The notes under the pieces were generated by a model. It was given only the letters and a program-made list of their open reading frames with translations, had not been told where the DNA came from and did not search any database. Positions 7,654 through 16,217 of a DNA stretch of 64,000 nt are shown one piece after another. This stretch comes from Chelatococcus sp. GTDB lineage: Bacteria > Pseudomonadota > Alphaproteobacteria > Rhizobiales > Beijerinckiaceae. Positions within the stretch are counted from its first letter, which is position 1. Each line of letters starts with the position of its first letter. A program made the position numbers and the translations under genes. The stretch lies in the NCBI GenBank assembly GCA_003248805.1, contig QFQY01000017.1:1-64000 (forward strand). Direction: 5' to 3'.

Positions 7654-9639
7654 ATGTCGATCTCTGCCAAGCTGCCCTCCATCCTCATCGCCAATCGCGG
7701 CGAGATCGCCTGCCGGATCATCCGGACGGCGCGCCGGCTCGGCCTGAGGACCATCGCGGTCCATTCGGACGCCGACGCCGAGGCGCTCTTCGTGCAGATG
7801 GCGGACGAGGCCTGGCGCATCGGCCCGGCGCCGGCCCGCGAGAGCTATCTCGACGCGCAGACCATCCTCGCCGTCGCGAAGGAGAGTGGGGCGGCATGCA
7901 TCCACCCCGGCTACGGCTTCCTGTCGGAGAATGCGGATTTCGCCGAGGCCTGCGCGGCCGCCGGCATCGTCTTCGTCGGCCCGCCCGCCTCGGCGATCCG
8001 GGCCATGGGCCTGAAGGACGCCGCCAAGGCGCTGGCCGAGACGGCGGGCGTGCCCGTAGTGCCGGGCTATCACGGCGCCGCGCAGGACGTTGCCCTCCTG
8101 GCCGGCGAGGCGGACCGAATCGGCTATCCGGTGCTGATCAAGGCCGTCGCCGGCGGTGGCGGCAAGGGCATGAAGAAGGTCGAACGGCCGGAGGATTTCG
8201 CCGAGGCGCTGGCGAGCGCGCAACGCGAGGCCCGGAACGCCTTCGGCGACGAGCGCGTTCTGGTCGAGAAATATGTGCTCAGCCCGCGCCATGTCGAGAT
8301 CCAGGTCTTCGCGGACGCGCATGGCAACGTCGTCCATCTCTACGAGCGCGACTGCTCGCTCCAGCGCCGCCATCAGAAGGTGATCGAGGAGGCGCCGGCG
8401 CCGGGCATGAGCGAAGCGGTCCGTGCGGCGATGGGCAAGGCCGCGACGGAGGCGGCGCGCGCGGTCGGCTATGTCGGCGCGGGGACGGTGGAGTTCATCG
8501 CGGACGGGCGCGAGGGCCTGCGCGAGGACCGCTTCTATTTCATGGAGATGAATACGCGGCTGCAGGTCGAGCATCCGGTGACGGAGGCCATCACCGGGCT
8601 CGACCTCGTGGAGCTCCAGCTCCGCGTCGCCGCGGGCGAGCCGCTCGGCTTCGCGCAGGCCGACGTCGTGGCCCGGGGCCACGCCGTCGAAGCGCGGCTC
8701 TATGCGGAGGATCCCGAAAAGGGCTTCCTGCCTTCGACCGGCCGGCTCTGGGCCCTGCAGTTCCCTGAGGGCGAGGGGCTTCGCATCGATACCGGCGTCG
8801 TCGCGGGAGACGCGGTCACCCCCTTCTACGACCCGATGATCGCCAAGGTCATCGCCCATGGCGCGACCCGGGACGAGGCGCTCGACCGGCTGGCGGCCGC
8901 GCTGGGCGAGACGATCGTCGCCGGCCCGCGCACCAACCTCGCCTTTCTCAAGGCGCTGGCCGAGGCGGAGGGCTTCCGGACGGGGCCGTTCGACACCGGC
9001 TTCATCGAGCGCAACATCGCGGCGCTCGGAGCCGAACAGCAACCGCTCGACGCCGCCTCCGTCGCCGCGGCGGCGCTTCAACTCGAGGAGGAACGGCAGC
9101 TCGCCGGCGTCATGCAGGCGGCTGAACGGGTCGATGGCGAGGCGCGTTCCCCCTGGCTTGTCGCCGACGCCTTCTCGCTGATGCCGCGCCTGCCGCTCGG
9201 CCTGCCGCTGCTGGTCGATGGCGAGCGTGTCGAGGCGCGGATCGAGTGGCACGGCGAGGGCGCGCGCGTCAGCCTGCCCGGCCACGATCTCGCGGAGGGC
9301 GAGCACGAGGTCGTTCTCGTCGAGGGCGAGACCGGGACCTGGCTCGCACTGCATCGCGGCCGGCAGACCGCGGTCTCCCTGTTCGACCCGTTCTCGGTCG
9401 ATCTCGACGCGGCGGCGGGCTCGGGCGGCGTCGTCAAGGCGCCGATGCACGGCAAGCTCGTGGCGCTCTTCGTCACGCCCGGCGAGACCGTGGCGAAGGG
9501 CCAGCGGCTCGCCATCGTCGAGGCGATGAAGATGGAGCATGTGCTCACCGCGCCGCGCGACGGCACCGTCGCGGAGGTGGCGGGCGAGCCCGGCACGCAG
9601 GTCGCGGAAGGCGCGAAGGTGGTGGTGCTGGGCGAATAG
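7654..9639 (+). CDS. Biotin-dependent acyl-CoA carboxylase alpha subunit (methylcrotonyl-CoA carboxylase-like)
   Basis: The 661-residue protein combines biotin carboxylase and biotin carrier. It carries the biotin carboxylase N-domain ('ILIANRGEIACRIIRTARRLG'), the ATP-grasp glycine loop 'AGGGGKGMKKV', the catalytic segment 'FYFMEMNTRLQVEHPVTE', and a C-terminal biotinyl domain with EAMKMEH (biotinylated Lys about 626). Wording around 'SYLDAQTILAVAKESGA' and 'PGYHGAAQD' fits methylcrotonyl-CoA carboxylase (leucine degradation) better than the propionyl enzyme. The carboxyltransferase beta subunit is not nearby, so the substrate is uncertain. ATG at 7654 follows an AGGACG; the extra 11 residues from 7621 look non-homologous. 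Confidence 0.88.
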   Translation: MSISAKLPSILIANRGEIACRIIRTARRLGLRTIAVHSDADAEALFVQMADEAWRIGPAPARESYLDAQTILAVAKESGAACIHPGYGFLSENADFAEACAAAGIVFVGPPASAIRAMGLKDAAKALAETAGVPVVPGYHGAAQDVALLAGEADRIGYPVLIKAVAGGGGKGMKKVERPEDFAEALASAQREARNAFGDERVLVEKYVLSPRHVEIQVFADAHGNVVHLYERDCSLQRRHQKVIEEAPAPGMSEAVRAAMGKAATEAARAVGYVGAGTVEFIADGREGLREDRFYFMEMNTRLQVEHPVTEAITGLDLVELQLRVAAGEPLGFAQADVVARGHAVEARLYAEDPEKGFLPSTGRLWALQFPEGEGLRIDTGVVAGDAVTPFYDPMIAKVIAHGATRDEALDRLAAALGETIVAGPRTNLAFLKALAEAEGFRTGPFDTGFIERNIAALGAEQQPLDAASVAAAALQLEEERQLAGVMQAAERVDGEARSPWLVADAFSLMPRLPLGLPLLVDGERVEARIEWHGEGARVSLPGHDLAEGEHEVVLVEGETGTWLALHRGRQTAVSLFDPFSVDLDAAAGSGGVVKAPMHGKLVALFVTPGETVAKGQRLAIVEAMKMEHVLTAPRDGTVAEVAGEPGTQVAEGAKVVVLGE

Positions 9640-9640
9640 A

Positions 9641-9740
9641 GCATCGGCCCGAAAAGCGGAGCGCGGTTTTCGGGAAAGCCGATGCGAAATCGAGGGCCTA
9701 GAGGATCGGCCCGAAGACGATGCCCGGTCCGAGCCTCTAG
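9641..9740. repeat. Dispersed palindromic repeat, copy 2
   Basis: It has the same structure as the element at 81-180: GCATCGGC (9641-9648) pairs with GCCGATGC (9678-9685) around the AAAAGCGGAGCGCGGTTTTC core. An imperfect second stem follows, CTAGAGGATCGG (from 9698) with CCGAGCCTCTAG (to 9740). It occupies almost the whole gap between two convergent genes, the carboxylase stop at 9639 and the SDR stop at 9754. It may act as a bidirectional terminator. Confidence 0.85.
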
Positions 9741-9753
9741 CCGGCGCGGCCGG

Positions 9754-10527
9754 TCAGTCTCCGACCATCCGGTTGCGTCCCAGCAAAGGGTACTGCTCCA
9801 CCTCGTAGATCTGGCCGGACACCGGCGCGCTGTCGTCCGAGAGCCAGAAGGCGGCATGGGCGGCGATCTCGGCCGGCTGCATGATCCGCCCGGTCGGAGC
9901 GAAGATCGCCGGAACATGGGTCTCCCAGCCCGGCTCGCGTCCATGCTTGCGCTGGGTCGCGTCCTCGTTGGGGGTGAAGGTCCAGCCGACATTGAGCGCG
10001 TTGACGCGAATGCGGTCCTGGCCGAGCGCATCGGCGAGGTTGCGCGTCATCGTCACCAGCGCGGCCTTCGACATCGAATAGACGGTGAGGTCCGGCTGGC
10101 CGCACCAGGCGTTGATCGAGGCGATGTTGACGATGGCGCCGCCCGAGCCCTGCCTGCGGAAGGCGCGGATCGCGGCCTCGGCCAGGAGCAGGGGCGCGCG
10201 CGCATTCACGGCGAAGACATGGTCGAAGAAGGCGGCCGTCGTCTCGCCGATGACCCCGCGCGGATAGATGCCGGCATTGTTGACCAGCCCGTCGATGCGT
10301 CCGAAGGCCGAGACCGTGGCGTCGACGACGGCCTGTGCCGTGGCGGGGTCGGCGAGGTCTCCGGCGATGGCGGGCTCGCCGGGGGCCGTCGCGGCGGCGA
10401 GCTCCGTCTCGTCGCGCCCGTGGATCATCACCTGCGCGCCCTCGTCGCGCAGGCGCTCGGCCATGGCGTGGCCGATCCCGTGCGTCGAGCCGGTGACCAG
10501 AATGACCTTGCCGAACAAGCCGCGCAT
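9754..10527 (-). CDS. Short-chain dehydrogenase/reductase (classical SDR)
   Basis: This is a 257-residue NAD(P)-dependent oxidoreductase. It shows the classical SDR motifs in order: TGSTHGIG for the cofactor, VNNAGIYP, the catalytic Ser in 'IVNIASINAW', and YSMSK (Tyr-x3-Lys). ATG at 10527 is preceded by GGGAGG at a good distance, so the in-frame upstream extension to 10635 is rejected. The C-terminus ('APVSGQIYEVEQYPLLGRNRM') is typical of the GxxxxVDGG region but without the usual second glycine pair. It is convergent with the carboxylase gene. The substrate is unknown. Confidence 0.88.
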   Translation of the reverse strand: MRGLFGKVILVTGSTHGIGHAMAERLRDEGAQVMIHGRDETELAAATAPGEPAIAGDLADPATAQAVVDATVSAFGRIDGLVNNAGIYPRGVIGETTAAFFDHVFAVNARAPLLLAEAAIRAFRRQGSGGAIVNIASINAWCGQPDLTVYSMSKAALVTMTRNLADALGQDRIRVNALNVGWTFTPNEDATQRKHGREPGWETHVPAIFAPTGRIMQPAEIAAHAAFWLSDDSAPVSGQIYEVEQYPLLGRNRMVGD

Positions 10528-10673
10528 CGAGATCGTCCTCCCTTCGGCGGCTGCGCCGCTCTCGGATCGTTCGCGGCGCGGACGGTGGAGCGAAACGGCC
10601 CCGCTTGTCCATCTGTGGAGAGTCGCATCCGCCATGCTGGCACGCCCGCAGCCCGCACGGTAAGTTGCCGGCC

Positions 10674-11111
10674 ATGCCTCTGCACATCCTCAAGCTCTGC
10701 GTCGGCGCGGAATCGATCTCCGATCTGGAGGAGTGGATCGAGGAGCGCATGACGATGGAGCGGCGGCTGGGCCGGCCGGAGGAGCAGACGCACACGACCC
10801 GGATGGTGCCCAAGCGCGTCGAGGAGATCGTGAACGGCGGCTCGCTCTACTGGGTGATCAAGGGGCAGGTCTCGGCCCGCCAGCGCATCACCGCGATTCG
10901 TCCCTTTACCGATCAGGACGGGATCGGCCGCTGCCATCTCGTGCTGGAGCCGGTCGTCGTGCCGGTCGAGCCGCGCCCGTGCCGGCCGTTCCAGGGCTGG
11001 CGCTATCTGCAGGACAAGGACGTGCCGGCGGACATCGCCTCGCGCGGGGGCGATCTCGGCGCGATGCCGGAAGAGATGCGGCGGGAGTTGGCGGGTTTGG
11101 GGCTTCTGTGA
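10674..11111 (+). CDS. DUF1489 family protein
   Basis: This is a 145-residue cytoplasmic protein matching the alphaproteobacterial DUF1489 family in length and wording: MPLHILKLCVGAES at the N-terminus, 'THTTRMVPKR' and 'GGSLYWVIKG' in the middle, and 'PCRPFQGWRYL' near the C-terminus. No catalytic motif is evident and no function is established for the family. It sits between the divergent SDR gene and the convergent panC. Confidence 0.85.
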   Translation: MPLHILKLCVGAESISDLEEWIEERMTMERRLGRPEEQTHTTRMVPKRVEEIVNGGSLYWVIKGQVSARQRITAIRPFTDQDGIGRCHLVLEPVVVPVEPRPCRPFQGWRYLQDKDVPADIASRGGDLGAMPEEMRRELAGLGLL

Positions 11112-11173
11112 TCCCGCGTCGCGCTCGGCCCTGAGTCCGAACGAGCGCGGAGCGCGCTGGCTTCGCCGAATTT

Positions 11174-12022
11174 CTAGACCGGGATATTGTCGATCAGGCG
11201 CGTGCCGCCGATGCGCGCGGCCAGCAGCAGGCGCAAGGGGCCGTCCGCGAGCGACGTCACCGGCGCCAGCGTCTCGGCGTGGCGCGCCTCCAGATAGTCG
11301 AGCTCGAAGCCGGCGGAGATGATCGCGCCCTGGGCCTCCGTGACAGCGGCGAACAGGTTCTCGCGGTTGCGCAGCCGCGCGGCCAGCTCCTGCATGATCC
11401 GGTGAAGCGCGGGGGCGAGGGCGCGATGCTCTTCCGAGAGGTAGCGGTTGCGCGACGACATGGCGAGGCCGTCCGCCTCGCGCATCGTCTCCAGCGGGAC
11501 GATCCGGATGCCGAGGTCGAGATCGGCCGCCATCCGCGTCACGACCTTGAGCTGCTGGTAGTCCTTCTCGCCGAAGATCGCGAAATCCGCGCGGGACTGG
11601 GTGAAGAGCTTGCAGCAAACCGTTGCCACCCCTTCGAAATGCGTCGGCCGGAAGCGATCCTCCAGCCCCGCGGCGGCCGGGCCGAGGAGCAGGACCCGCG
11701 TCGCGAAACCGGGCGGGTACATCTCCTCGACGGAGGGGAAGAACACCGCGTCGGCTCCCGCGTCGGCGAGCTTGGCGCAGTCGTCGTCGAAGGTGCGCGG
11801 ATACTTCCGGAAGTCCTCGTGCGGGGCGAACTGCGTCGGGTTGACGAAGATCGAGGCGACGATCCGGCGCGCATGGCGCTGGCCTTCCCTGACCAGCGCG
11901 ATATGGCCGTCATGCAGGGCGCCCATGGTCGGCACCAGCGCGACCTGCTCGCCGGCCGCATGCCAGCCGGCCACGGCGGCGCGCATGGCGGAGACCGTTT
12001 CGAAGACCGAGATGGCGGTCAT
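11174..12022 (-). CDS. panC: Pantothenate synthetase (pantoate--beta-alanine ligase)
   Basis: This 282-residue cytoplasmic enzyme condenses pantoate and beta-alanine with ATP to make pantothenate for CoA synthesis. Key motifs are 'PTMGALHDGHIALV' (the HxGH ATP site), 'IFVNPTQFAPHEDF', 'GEKDYQQLKVV' and 'MREADGLAMSSRNRYLS' (the KMSKS-like loop). The length is the family standard. The ATG at 12022 has GGAG about 10 bases upstream; the in-frame extension to 12130 is non-homologous. panB and panD are not adjacent. Confidence 0.97.
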   Translation of the reverse strand: MTAISVFETVSAMRAAVAGWHAAGEQVALVPTMGALHDGHIALVREGQRHARRIVASIFVNPTQFAPHEDFRKYPRTFDDDCAKLADAGADAVFFPSVEEMYPPGFATRVLLLGPAAAGLEDRFRPTHFEGVATVCCKLFTQSRADFAIFGEKDYQQLKVVTRMAADLDLGIRIVPLETMREADGLAMSSRNRYLSEEHRALAPALHRIMQELAARLRNRENLFAAVTEAQGAIISAGFELDYLEARHAETLAPVTSLADGPLRLLLAARIGGTRLIDNIPV

Positions 12023-12141
12023 GGGCGATAGTCTCCTCGCTCGGCCGTCGCCGCATCCGGCCTGCATCCCGTCGGAGACACTCGGATGAGGCATGAAGCG
12101 GCAGGCATCCTCTGGGCGGACGGGTAGCAAATGTCCCGGCG

Positions 12142-12900
12142 ATGGCCAATATCAGGTGCATGGACAAGAAGACCGACACGGCACTGGGCAGGCCCGCCGG
12201 CACGGAGCTGGGCGGCCGCTCCGCCCCGGGCGAGATCGACCGTTTCCTCGGCGCGGCGAAGCAGCTCGCGCCGCTCGCGACCGGCACGGCCGGCCGCCTC
12301 GTCTTCGCCCTCGACGCGACGATGAGCCGCCAGCCGACCTGGGATCTCGCCTGCTCGTTGCAGGCGCGGATGTTCGAGGTCGCGGCCGAGAGCGGCGGCC
12401 TCGCCGTGCAGCTCGTCTATTTTCGCGGGCTCGCGGAGTGCCGGGCTTCCGGCTGGGTCGGCGAGCCGCGCCGCCTGACCGGCCTGATGGAGCGCATCGC
12501 CTGCGCCGGCGGGCAGACGCAGATCGCCCGCGTGCTCGCCCATGTCCGCGACGAGGCCCATGGCGTGCCGGTGCGCGCCTTCGTCTTCGTCGGCGACGCG
12601 ATGGAGGAGGATGTCGACAGGCTCGCCGCGCTCGCCGGAGAACTCGGCCTGCGCGGCATCCGCGGCTTCCTGTTCCAGGAAGGCGCCGATCCGGTGGCGC
12701 GTTCCGCCTTCGCGACGATCGCGCGGCTGACCGGCGGGGCGCATGCGCATTTCGATGCGCGCTCGCCGACCTCGCTGCTCGATTTGCTGCGCGGGGCGGC
12801 GGCCTATGCCAGTGGCGGGCACGAGGCGATGCTGAAGCTCGCCAGCTCCAGCCCGGCCGTGCGTGGCCTGCTCGGCGCGATGGAGCACGGCCGGCCATGA
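12142..12900 (+). CDS. vWA-like domain protein, partner of the J-domain gene
   Basis: This 252-residue protein has a Rossmann-like pattern starting with 'RLVFALDATMSRQP', where DATMS fits the D-x-T/S-x-S metal-ion-dependent adhesion site of von Willebrand factor A domains. 'FVFVGDAMEEDVDRL' is the expected second strand with an acidic loop. No signal peptide or transmembrane segment is seen, so it is probably cytoplasmic. It overlaps the downstream J-domain gene by ATGA. The start is uncertain: ATG at 12142 or ATG at 12160, neither with a strong ribosome-binding site. The function is unknown. Confidence 0.75.
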   Translation: MANIRCMDKKTDTALGRPAGTELGGRSAPGEIDRFLGAAKQLAPLATGTAGRLVFALDATMSRQPTWDLACSLQARMFEVAAESGGLAVQLVYFRGLAECRASGWVGEPRRLTGLMERIACAGGQTQIARVLAHVRDEAHGVPVRAFVFVGDAMEEDVDRLAALAGELGLRGIRGFLFQEGADPVARSAFATIARLTGGAHAHFDARSPTSLLDLLRGAAAYASGGHEAMLKLASSSPAVRGLLGAMEHGRP

Positions 12901-13616
12901 TGCTGATCTATGGCGTGGCGGTCGTGTTGTTGCTCTGGTGGCTGTCGAAGCTCTTCACCGGACTGGATCCGAAGTTGCTGGCCAGGGCGCTCAAGCTGGT
13001 GGGCGGGCTGGCCTCCTTCGCCGTCGCGGCGCTGCTCGTGATCCGCGGGCGCATCGACATGGCGCTGTTCGTCGGCGGCATCGGCGCGTGGCTGCTCGGG
13101 TGGAGTGCGACCGGGCCGGGTGGCCTCCGCTTTCCCTGGGACGCCTCGGCGACCAAGACGCCCGGCGCACACTCGCGGGTGCGGTCCACCATGCTGGAGA
13201 TGGAACTCGACCACGACAGCGGCGCGATGACCGGCAGGGTCGTCGCCGGCACCTTCGCCGGTCGCGAGCTCGACCGGCTCTCGCTCAGCGAGATCGCGCA
13301 GCTGATGCGCGAGTGCCTCGCGCAGGACCCGGAGGGCGAGCGCCTGCTAGAGGCATATCTCGACCGCCGGTCGCCCGGCTGGCGTGAAGACGCTCACCGT
13401 CACCATGACACGGGGCAGGGCGGCGCGGCGCGCTCGGGCGCGATGACGCAGGAGGAGGCCTACGAGATCCTGGGGCTTCAGCCGGGCGCGCGGGAGGAGG
13501 CGATCCGCGAGGCCCACCGGAACCTGATGAAGCGGATTCATCCGGACGCCGGTGGATCGAGCGGCCTTGCCGCCCGCGTCAACCAGGCCAAGGACGTCCT
13601 GGTGAAGCGGGGATAG
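12897..13616 (+). CDS. Membrane-anchored J-domain protein (Pam18/Tim14-like layout)
   Basis: A 239-residue protein with about three N-terminal hydrophobic segments (residues 1-20, about 43-60 and 62-78) and a short J domain at the extreme C-terminus ('EEAYEILGLQPGAREEAI'), with the Hsp70-stimulating HPD at 215-217. J domain at the C-terminus behind membrane anchors is the arrangement of mitochondrial Pam18/Tim14 and its alphaproteobacterial relatives. It would recruit DnaK to the inner face of the cytoplasmic membrane. The ATG at 12897 overlaps the stop of the vWA gene; a second ATG follows directly at 12900. Confidence 0.82.
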   Translation: MMLIYGVAVVLLLWWLSKLFTGLDPKLLARALKLVGGLASFAVAALLVIRGRIDMALFVGGIGAWLLGWSATGPGGLRFPWDASATKTPGAHSRVRSTMLEMELDHDSGAMTGRVVAGTFAGRELDRLSLSEIAQLMRECLAQDPEGERLLEAYLDRRSPGWREDAHRHHDTGQGGAARSGAMTQEEAYEILGLQPGAREEAIREAHRNLMKRIHPDAGGSSGLAARVNQAKDVLVKRG

Positions 13617-13676
13617 CGGGCGGTCCGAGGGGAAGCGGGTCTGCAGCGACATGGCGTGAGCTCCTTCCCTGTCCGG

Positions 13677-15398
13677 TCAACCGCGGGTCGCGAAGCAGGA
13701 GAAACCGTCGCGCTTCAGGCGGGCGCAGGCGTTCTGGGCGTCCTTGGGGTCCTCGAAGCCGGCGAAGCGGGCGCGGAAGAGCGTGGTGCCGCCCTTCTCG
13801 ACCTTCTCGGTGACGGGCGCGGCGTCGGCGAGGGGGCCGGCCGCCTTGGAGCGGGCGCGGGCGAGAAGGTCCCTGGCCTTGCCCTCGTCCTCGGTCGCGC
13901 CGAGCTGGATCATCCACTTCCCCGTCGCGACGACCGGGGCGGTCCGGGCTTCGGACTTCGCGGGCTCCGACTTGGGTACTTCGGACCTTGGCACTTCGGA
14001 CCGGGCCACCTCGAGCCTGGCGGTCCCCGGCTTGGCGACCTCGGCGGCGGGCAGCCTGCCGGCAGGGGCGGCGGCTGCGATCTCGACCTTGGGCTCGGCC
14101 GGCGCGGCGGCCGGCTCCGGCACCTTGGCGATCGAGGAGGTCACGTCGACATTCGCCGGCGGGCGCAGCACCTTGGCGTCTGCGGGCTGGGCGCCGATGG
14201 ACCAGCGCATGGCCGAAGGGGTGGTCGAGGCCGCGACGGGGCGCATGCCCGACAACTGGATCGGCTGCGCGGCGACGCCGGCGCCGACAGGGCGCGGCGG
14301 GGCGACCGGAGTGGTCGTGGTGGTCGCCGCGTAGGCGCGGGCTGCGGCCGGCAGCGGCTGCGGCTCGAGATTCGGACGCGGCACGGGGCGCGGAGCGGGC
14401 TCCGCGGCGGCGACGGTCGCGGGAGCCTCGGCCGGCACGCTGGCCGGGCGGGCGGGCGGAGCCGGAAGCGGCTCGGCGGCGGGAGCCTCCGCGACGAGCG
14501 AGCTGGCGCGTCCCGAGGTCGCGGCGCGCGGCAGGTTGGCGACGACGAGATCGGCCATGATCTTGTCGCGCGACGCGCCCGAGCGGCCGCCGAGCACCAC
14601 GGAGACGATCTGGCGCCCCTCGGACTTCGCCGAGGTCATCAGGTTGAAGCCGGACAGGCTGGTGTAGCCGGTCTTGATGCCGTCGACGCCTTCGACACGG
14701 CCGAGCAGCTTGTTGTGGTTGCGGTAGGCGCCGCCGGCATAGTTGAACACGCGCGTCGAGAACATCGGGTAGTAGCGCGGAAAGCGCTCCTGGATGGCGC
14801 GCGCCAGGATCGTCAGGTCATGCGCGGTCGTGATGTTCGGCGGGCTGTGGGGCAGGCCGTGAGGGTTGTAGAAGCTCGTGCGGCTCATGCCGAGCGAGCG
14901 GGCCCGCGCGGTCATCATGCGGGCGAACTCGTCTTCGGAACCGGCGACGTTCTCGGCGACCGTCATGGCGACGTCGTTGGCGGACTTGGTGACGAGCGCC
15001 AGGATGGCGTCGCGCACCTCGATCGTGTCCCCGGGCCGGAAGCCGATCTTGGACGGCGCCTGACGGGCCGCGTTGGCGGAGACCGTGAGCTCGGAATTCA
15101 TGGTGAAGCGGCCACGCTCGAGCTGCTCGAATAGCAGATAGAGCGTCATGACCTTGGTGAGGGACGCCGGAATGCGGGGCGCGTCCTCGTTGGTGGCGTG
15201 GAGCGTGCGCCCGGTCTTCACGTCGACGACCATGGCGGCGTAGGGCGGGGCATAGCCGCCGCCGGTTACCGCGCGGCGCTTCTTGCGCGCCGCTTCGGCG
15301 GGGGAGGCCGCGACGCTCAGTGCCAGCGCGACGACGCCAACGAGACCCAGGACGGCGCGAACGCGCGCGCCCCGGCGACCAACGCAACGGAAAACCAT
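13677..15398 (-). CDS. D-alanyl-D-alanine carboxypeptidase (peptidase S11) with C-terminal SPOR domain
   Basis: This is a 573-residue peptidoglycan enzyme. A signal peptide ends at about residue 36 (SPAEA/AR). The S11 catalytic set is complete: SLTK at 79-82, SAN at 139-141 and KTG at 242-244. A long Ala/Pro-rich linker (about residues 310-490) leads to a SPOR domain in the last 80 residues ('GKWMIQLGATEDEGKARD'), which binds denuded glycan and usually targets proteins to the division site. It acts in the periplasm, trimming D-Ala from peptides. The linker contains a degenerate repeat of the type EVPRSEVPKSEPAKSEA. ATG at 15398 was chosen for the signal peptide that follows. Confidence 0.93.
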   Translation of the reverse strand: MVFRCVGRRGARVRAVLGLVGVVALALSVAASPAEAARKKRRAVTGGGYAPPYAAMVVDVKTGRTLHATNEDAPRIPASLTKVMTLYLLFEQLERGRFTMNSELTVSANAARQAPSKIGFRPGDTIEVRDAILALVTKSANDVAMTVAENVAGSEDEFARMMTARARSLGMSRTSFYNPHGLPHSPPNITTAHDLTILARAIQERFPRYYPMFSTRVFNYAGGAYRNHNKLLGRVEGVDGIKTGYTSLSGFNLMTSAKSEGRQIVSVVLGGRSGASRDKIMADLVVANLPRAATSGRASSLVAEAPAAEPLPAPPARPASVPAEAPATVAAAEPAPRPVPRPNLEPQPLPAAARAYAATTTTTPVAPPRPVGAGVAAQPIQLSGMRPVAASTTPSAMRWSIGAQPADAKVLRPPANVDVTSSIAKVPEPAAAPAEPKVEIAAAAPAGRLPAAEVAKPGTARLEVARSEVPRSEVPKSEPAKSEARTAPVVATGKWMIQLGATEDEGKARDLLARARSKAAGPLADAAPVTEKVEKGGTTLFRARFAGFEDPKDAQNACARLKRDGFSCFATRG

Positions 15399-15547
15399 GA
15401 ACAACGCCCCGAACTCAGAACTCTCGTTCCGGCCCTTTCGCAGCGTACTGCGTTGCGAGAAGGACACAGGACGGGAGGTTAGGGGGATGCGGTTACGGAG
15501 CCGTTAAAATGCAAGGCATCCCCCCGAAGGGGTATCCTGGGCCCGCC

Positions 15548-15576
15548 TTGACTTTTATGTTGCGGTGCACAATATA
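15548..15576 (+). promoter_or_regulatory. Phasin promoter with PhaR-like TTGC-N2-TGCA box
   Basis: TTGACT (15548-15553) and AATATA (15571-15576) are separated by 17 bases and fit a sigma-70 type promoter. TTGCGGTGCA (15560-15569) lies between them. PhaR, the repressor of alphaproteobacterial phasin genes, is known to bind TGC-rich palindromes of this kind, so repression by occlusion is plausible. The site is about 105 bases upstream of the phasin start. Confidence 0.55.
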
Positions 15577-15680
15577 AAGGCCGTCCCCGGTGATGAGGCT
15601 CTCATCCGACCTTGGGGCAGCGATACCCGGGTCCACAGGGCTCGTCAGCACAAGCGGCAGCCATTGCCAAGGGAAGAAAC

Positions 15681-16022
15681 ATGATCCAGCAGTTCGAGAC
15701 CATCCAGAAAGCCTCCAAGGACAATGTCGATGCCGCGCTCAAGGCGTTCGGCGTGACCTCGAAGGGCGTGCAGTCCATCGCCGTCGAGGCGACCGACTAT
15801 GCGAAGAAGGCCTTCGAGAACGGCACCGCGACGCTCGAGAAGCTCGCCGGCGTCAAGACGCTCGACAAGGCGCTCGAGATCCAGGCCGACTACTTCAAGA
15901 CCTCGTTCGAGGGCGCCGTCGCCCAGATGACGAAGATGGGCGAACTCTACCAGGCCCTGGCCAAGGACGCCTACAAGCCGTTCGAAGGCATCGTCTCCAA
16001 GGTCGTTCCGGCCACCAAGTGA
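15681..16022 (+). CDS. Phasin family protein (polyhydroxyalkanoate granule-associated)
   Basis: This is a 113-residue, all-helical, amphipathic protein of the phasin 2 type: 'MIQQFETIQKASKDNVDAAL' at the start, then 'VTSKGVQSIAVEATDYAKKAFE', 'ALEIQADYFKTSFEGAVAQM' and a C-terminal 'AYKPFEGIVSKV'. Phasins coat PHA granules and influence granule size and polymer turnover. ATG at 15681 has GGGAAG at the right distance. It has its own promoter and a strong terminator, so it is monocistronic. The name phaP would be reasonable. Confidence 0.9.
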   Translation: MIQQFETIQKASKDNVDAALKAFGVTSKGVQSIAVEATDYAKKAFENGTATLEKLAGVKTLDKALEIQADYFKTSFEGAVAQMTKMGELYQALAKDAYKPFEGIVSKVVPATK

Positions 16023-16069
16023 GAATTCAGGGCGAGGCGCGCCCCTGCGCGCCTCGCTCGACAGGTTGC

Positions 16070-16099
16070 AAGCCCGGTCTCCACAGGCCGGGCTTTTTT
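16070..16099 (+). terminator. Rho-independent terminator of the phasin gene
   Basis: AAGCCCGG (16070-16077) pairs with CCGGGCTT (16088-16095), followed by a run of six T at 16094-16099. Another GC-rich hairpin lies just upstream: GCGAGGCGCG (16032-16041) with CGCGCCTCGC (16048-16057). Confidence 0.85.
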
Positions 16100-16217
16100 C
16101 ATGTCCGGCGGCGGCCGGTCGGCACGGCTTCTTCAAACGATTGAAAAGAGCGGCGAGAGGGAGCATGTCTTGGCCTTCCCGTCGCCGGACCGGCGACCCG
16201 GCAGACGATGGTCGCTC

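Noticed and set aside
11130..11173. GC-rich inverted repeat (AGCGCG/GCGCGCT) between DUF1489 and panC ends
   Set aside because: The stem is short, has a 2-base loop and no T-run; it is not distinguishable from chance in this base composition.
13656..15134. A 492-residue open frame on the plus strand opposite the D,D-carboxypeptidase
   Set aside because: Gly/Arg-rich composition with no motif, produced by the GC-rich Ala/Pro linker on the other strand.
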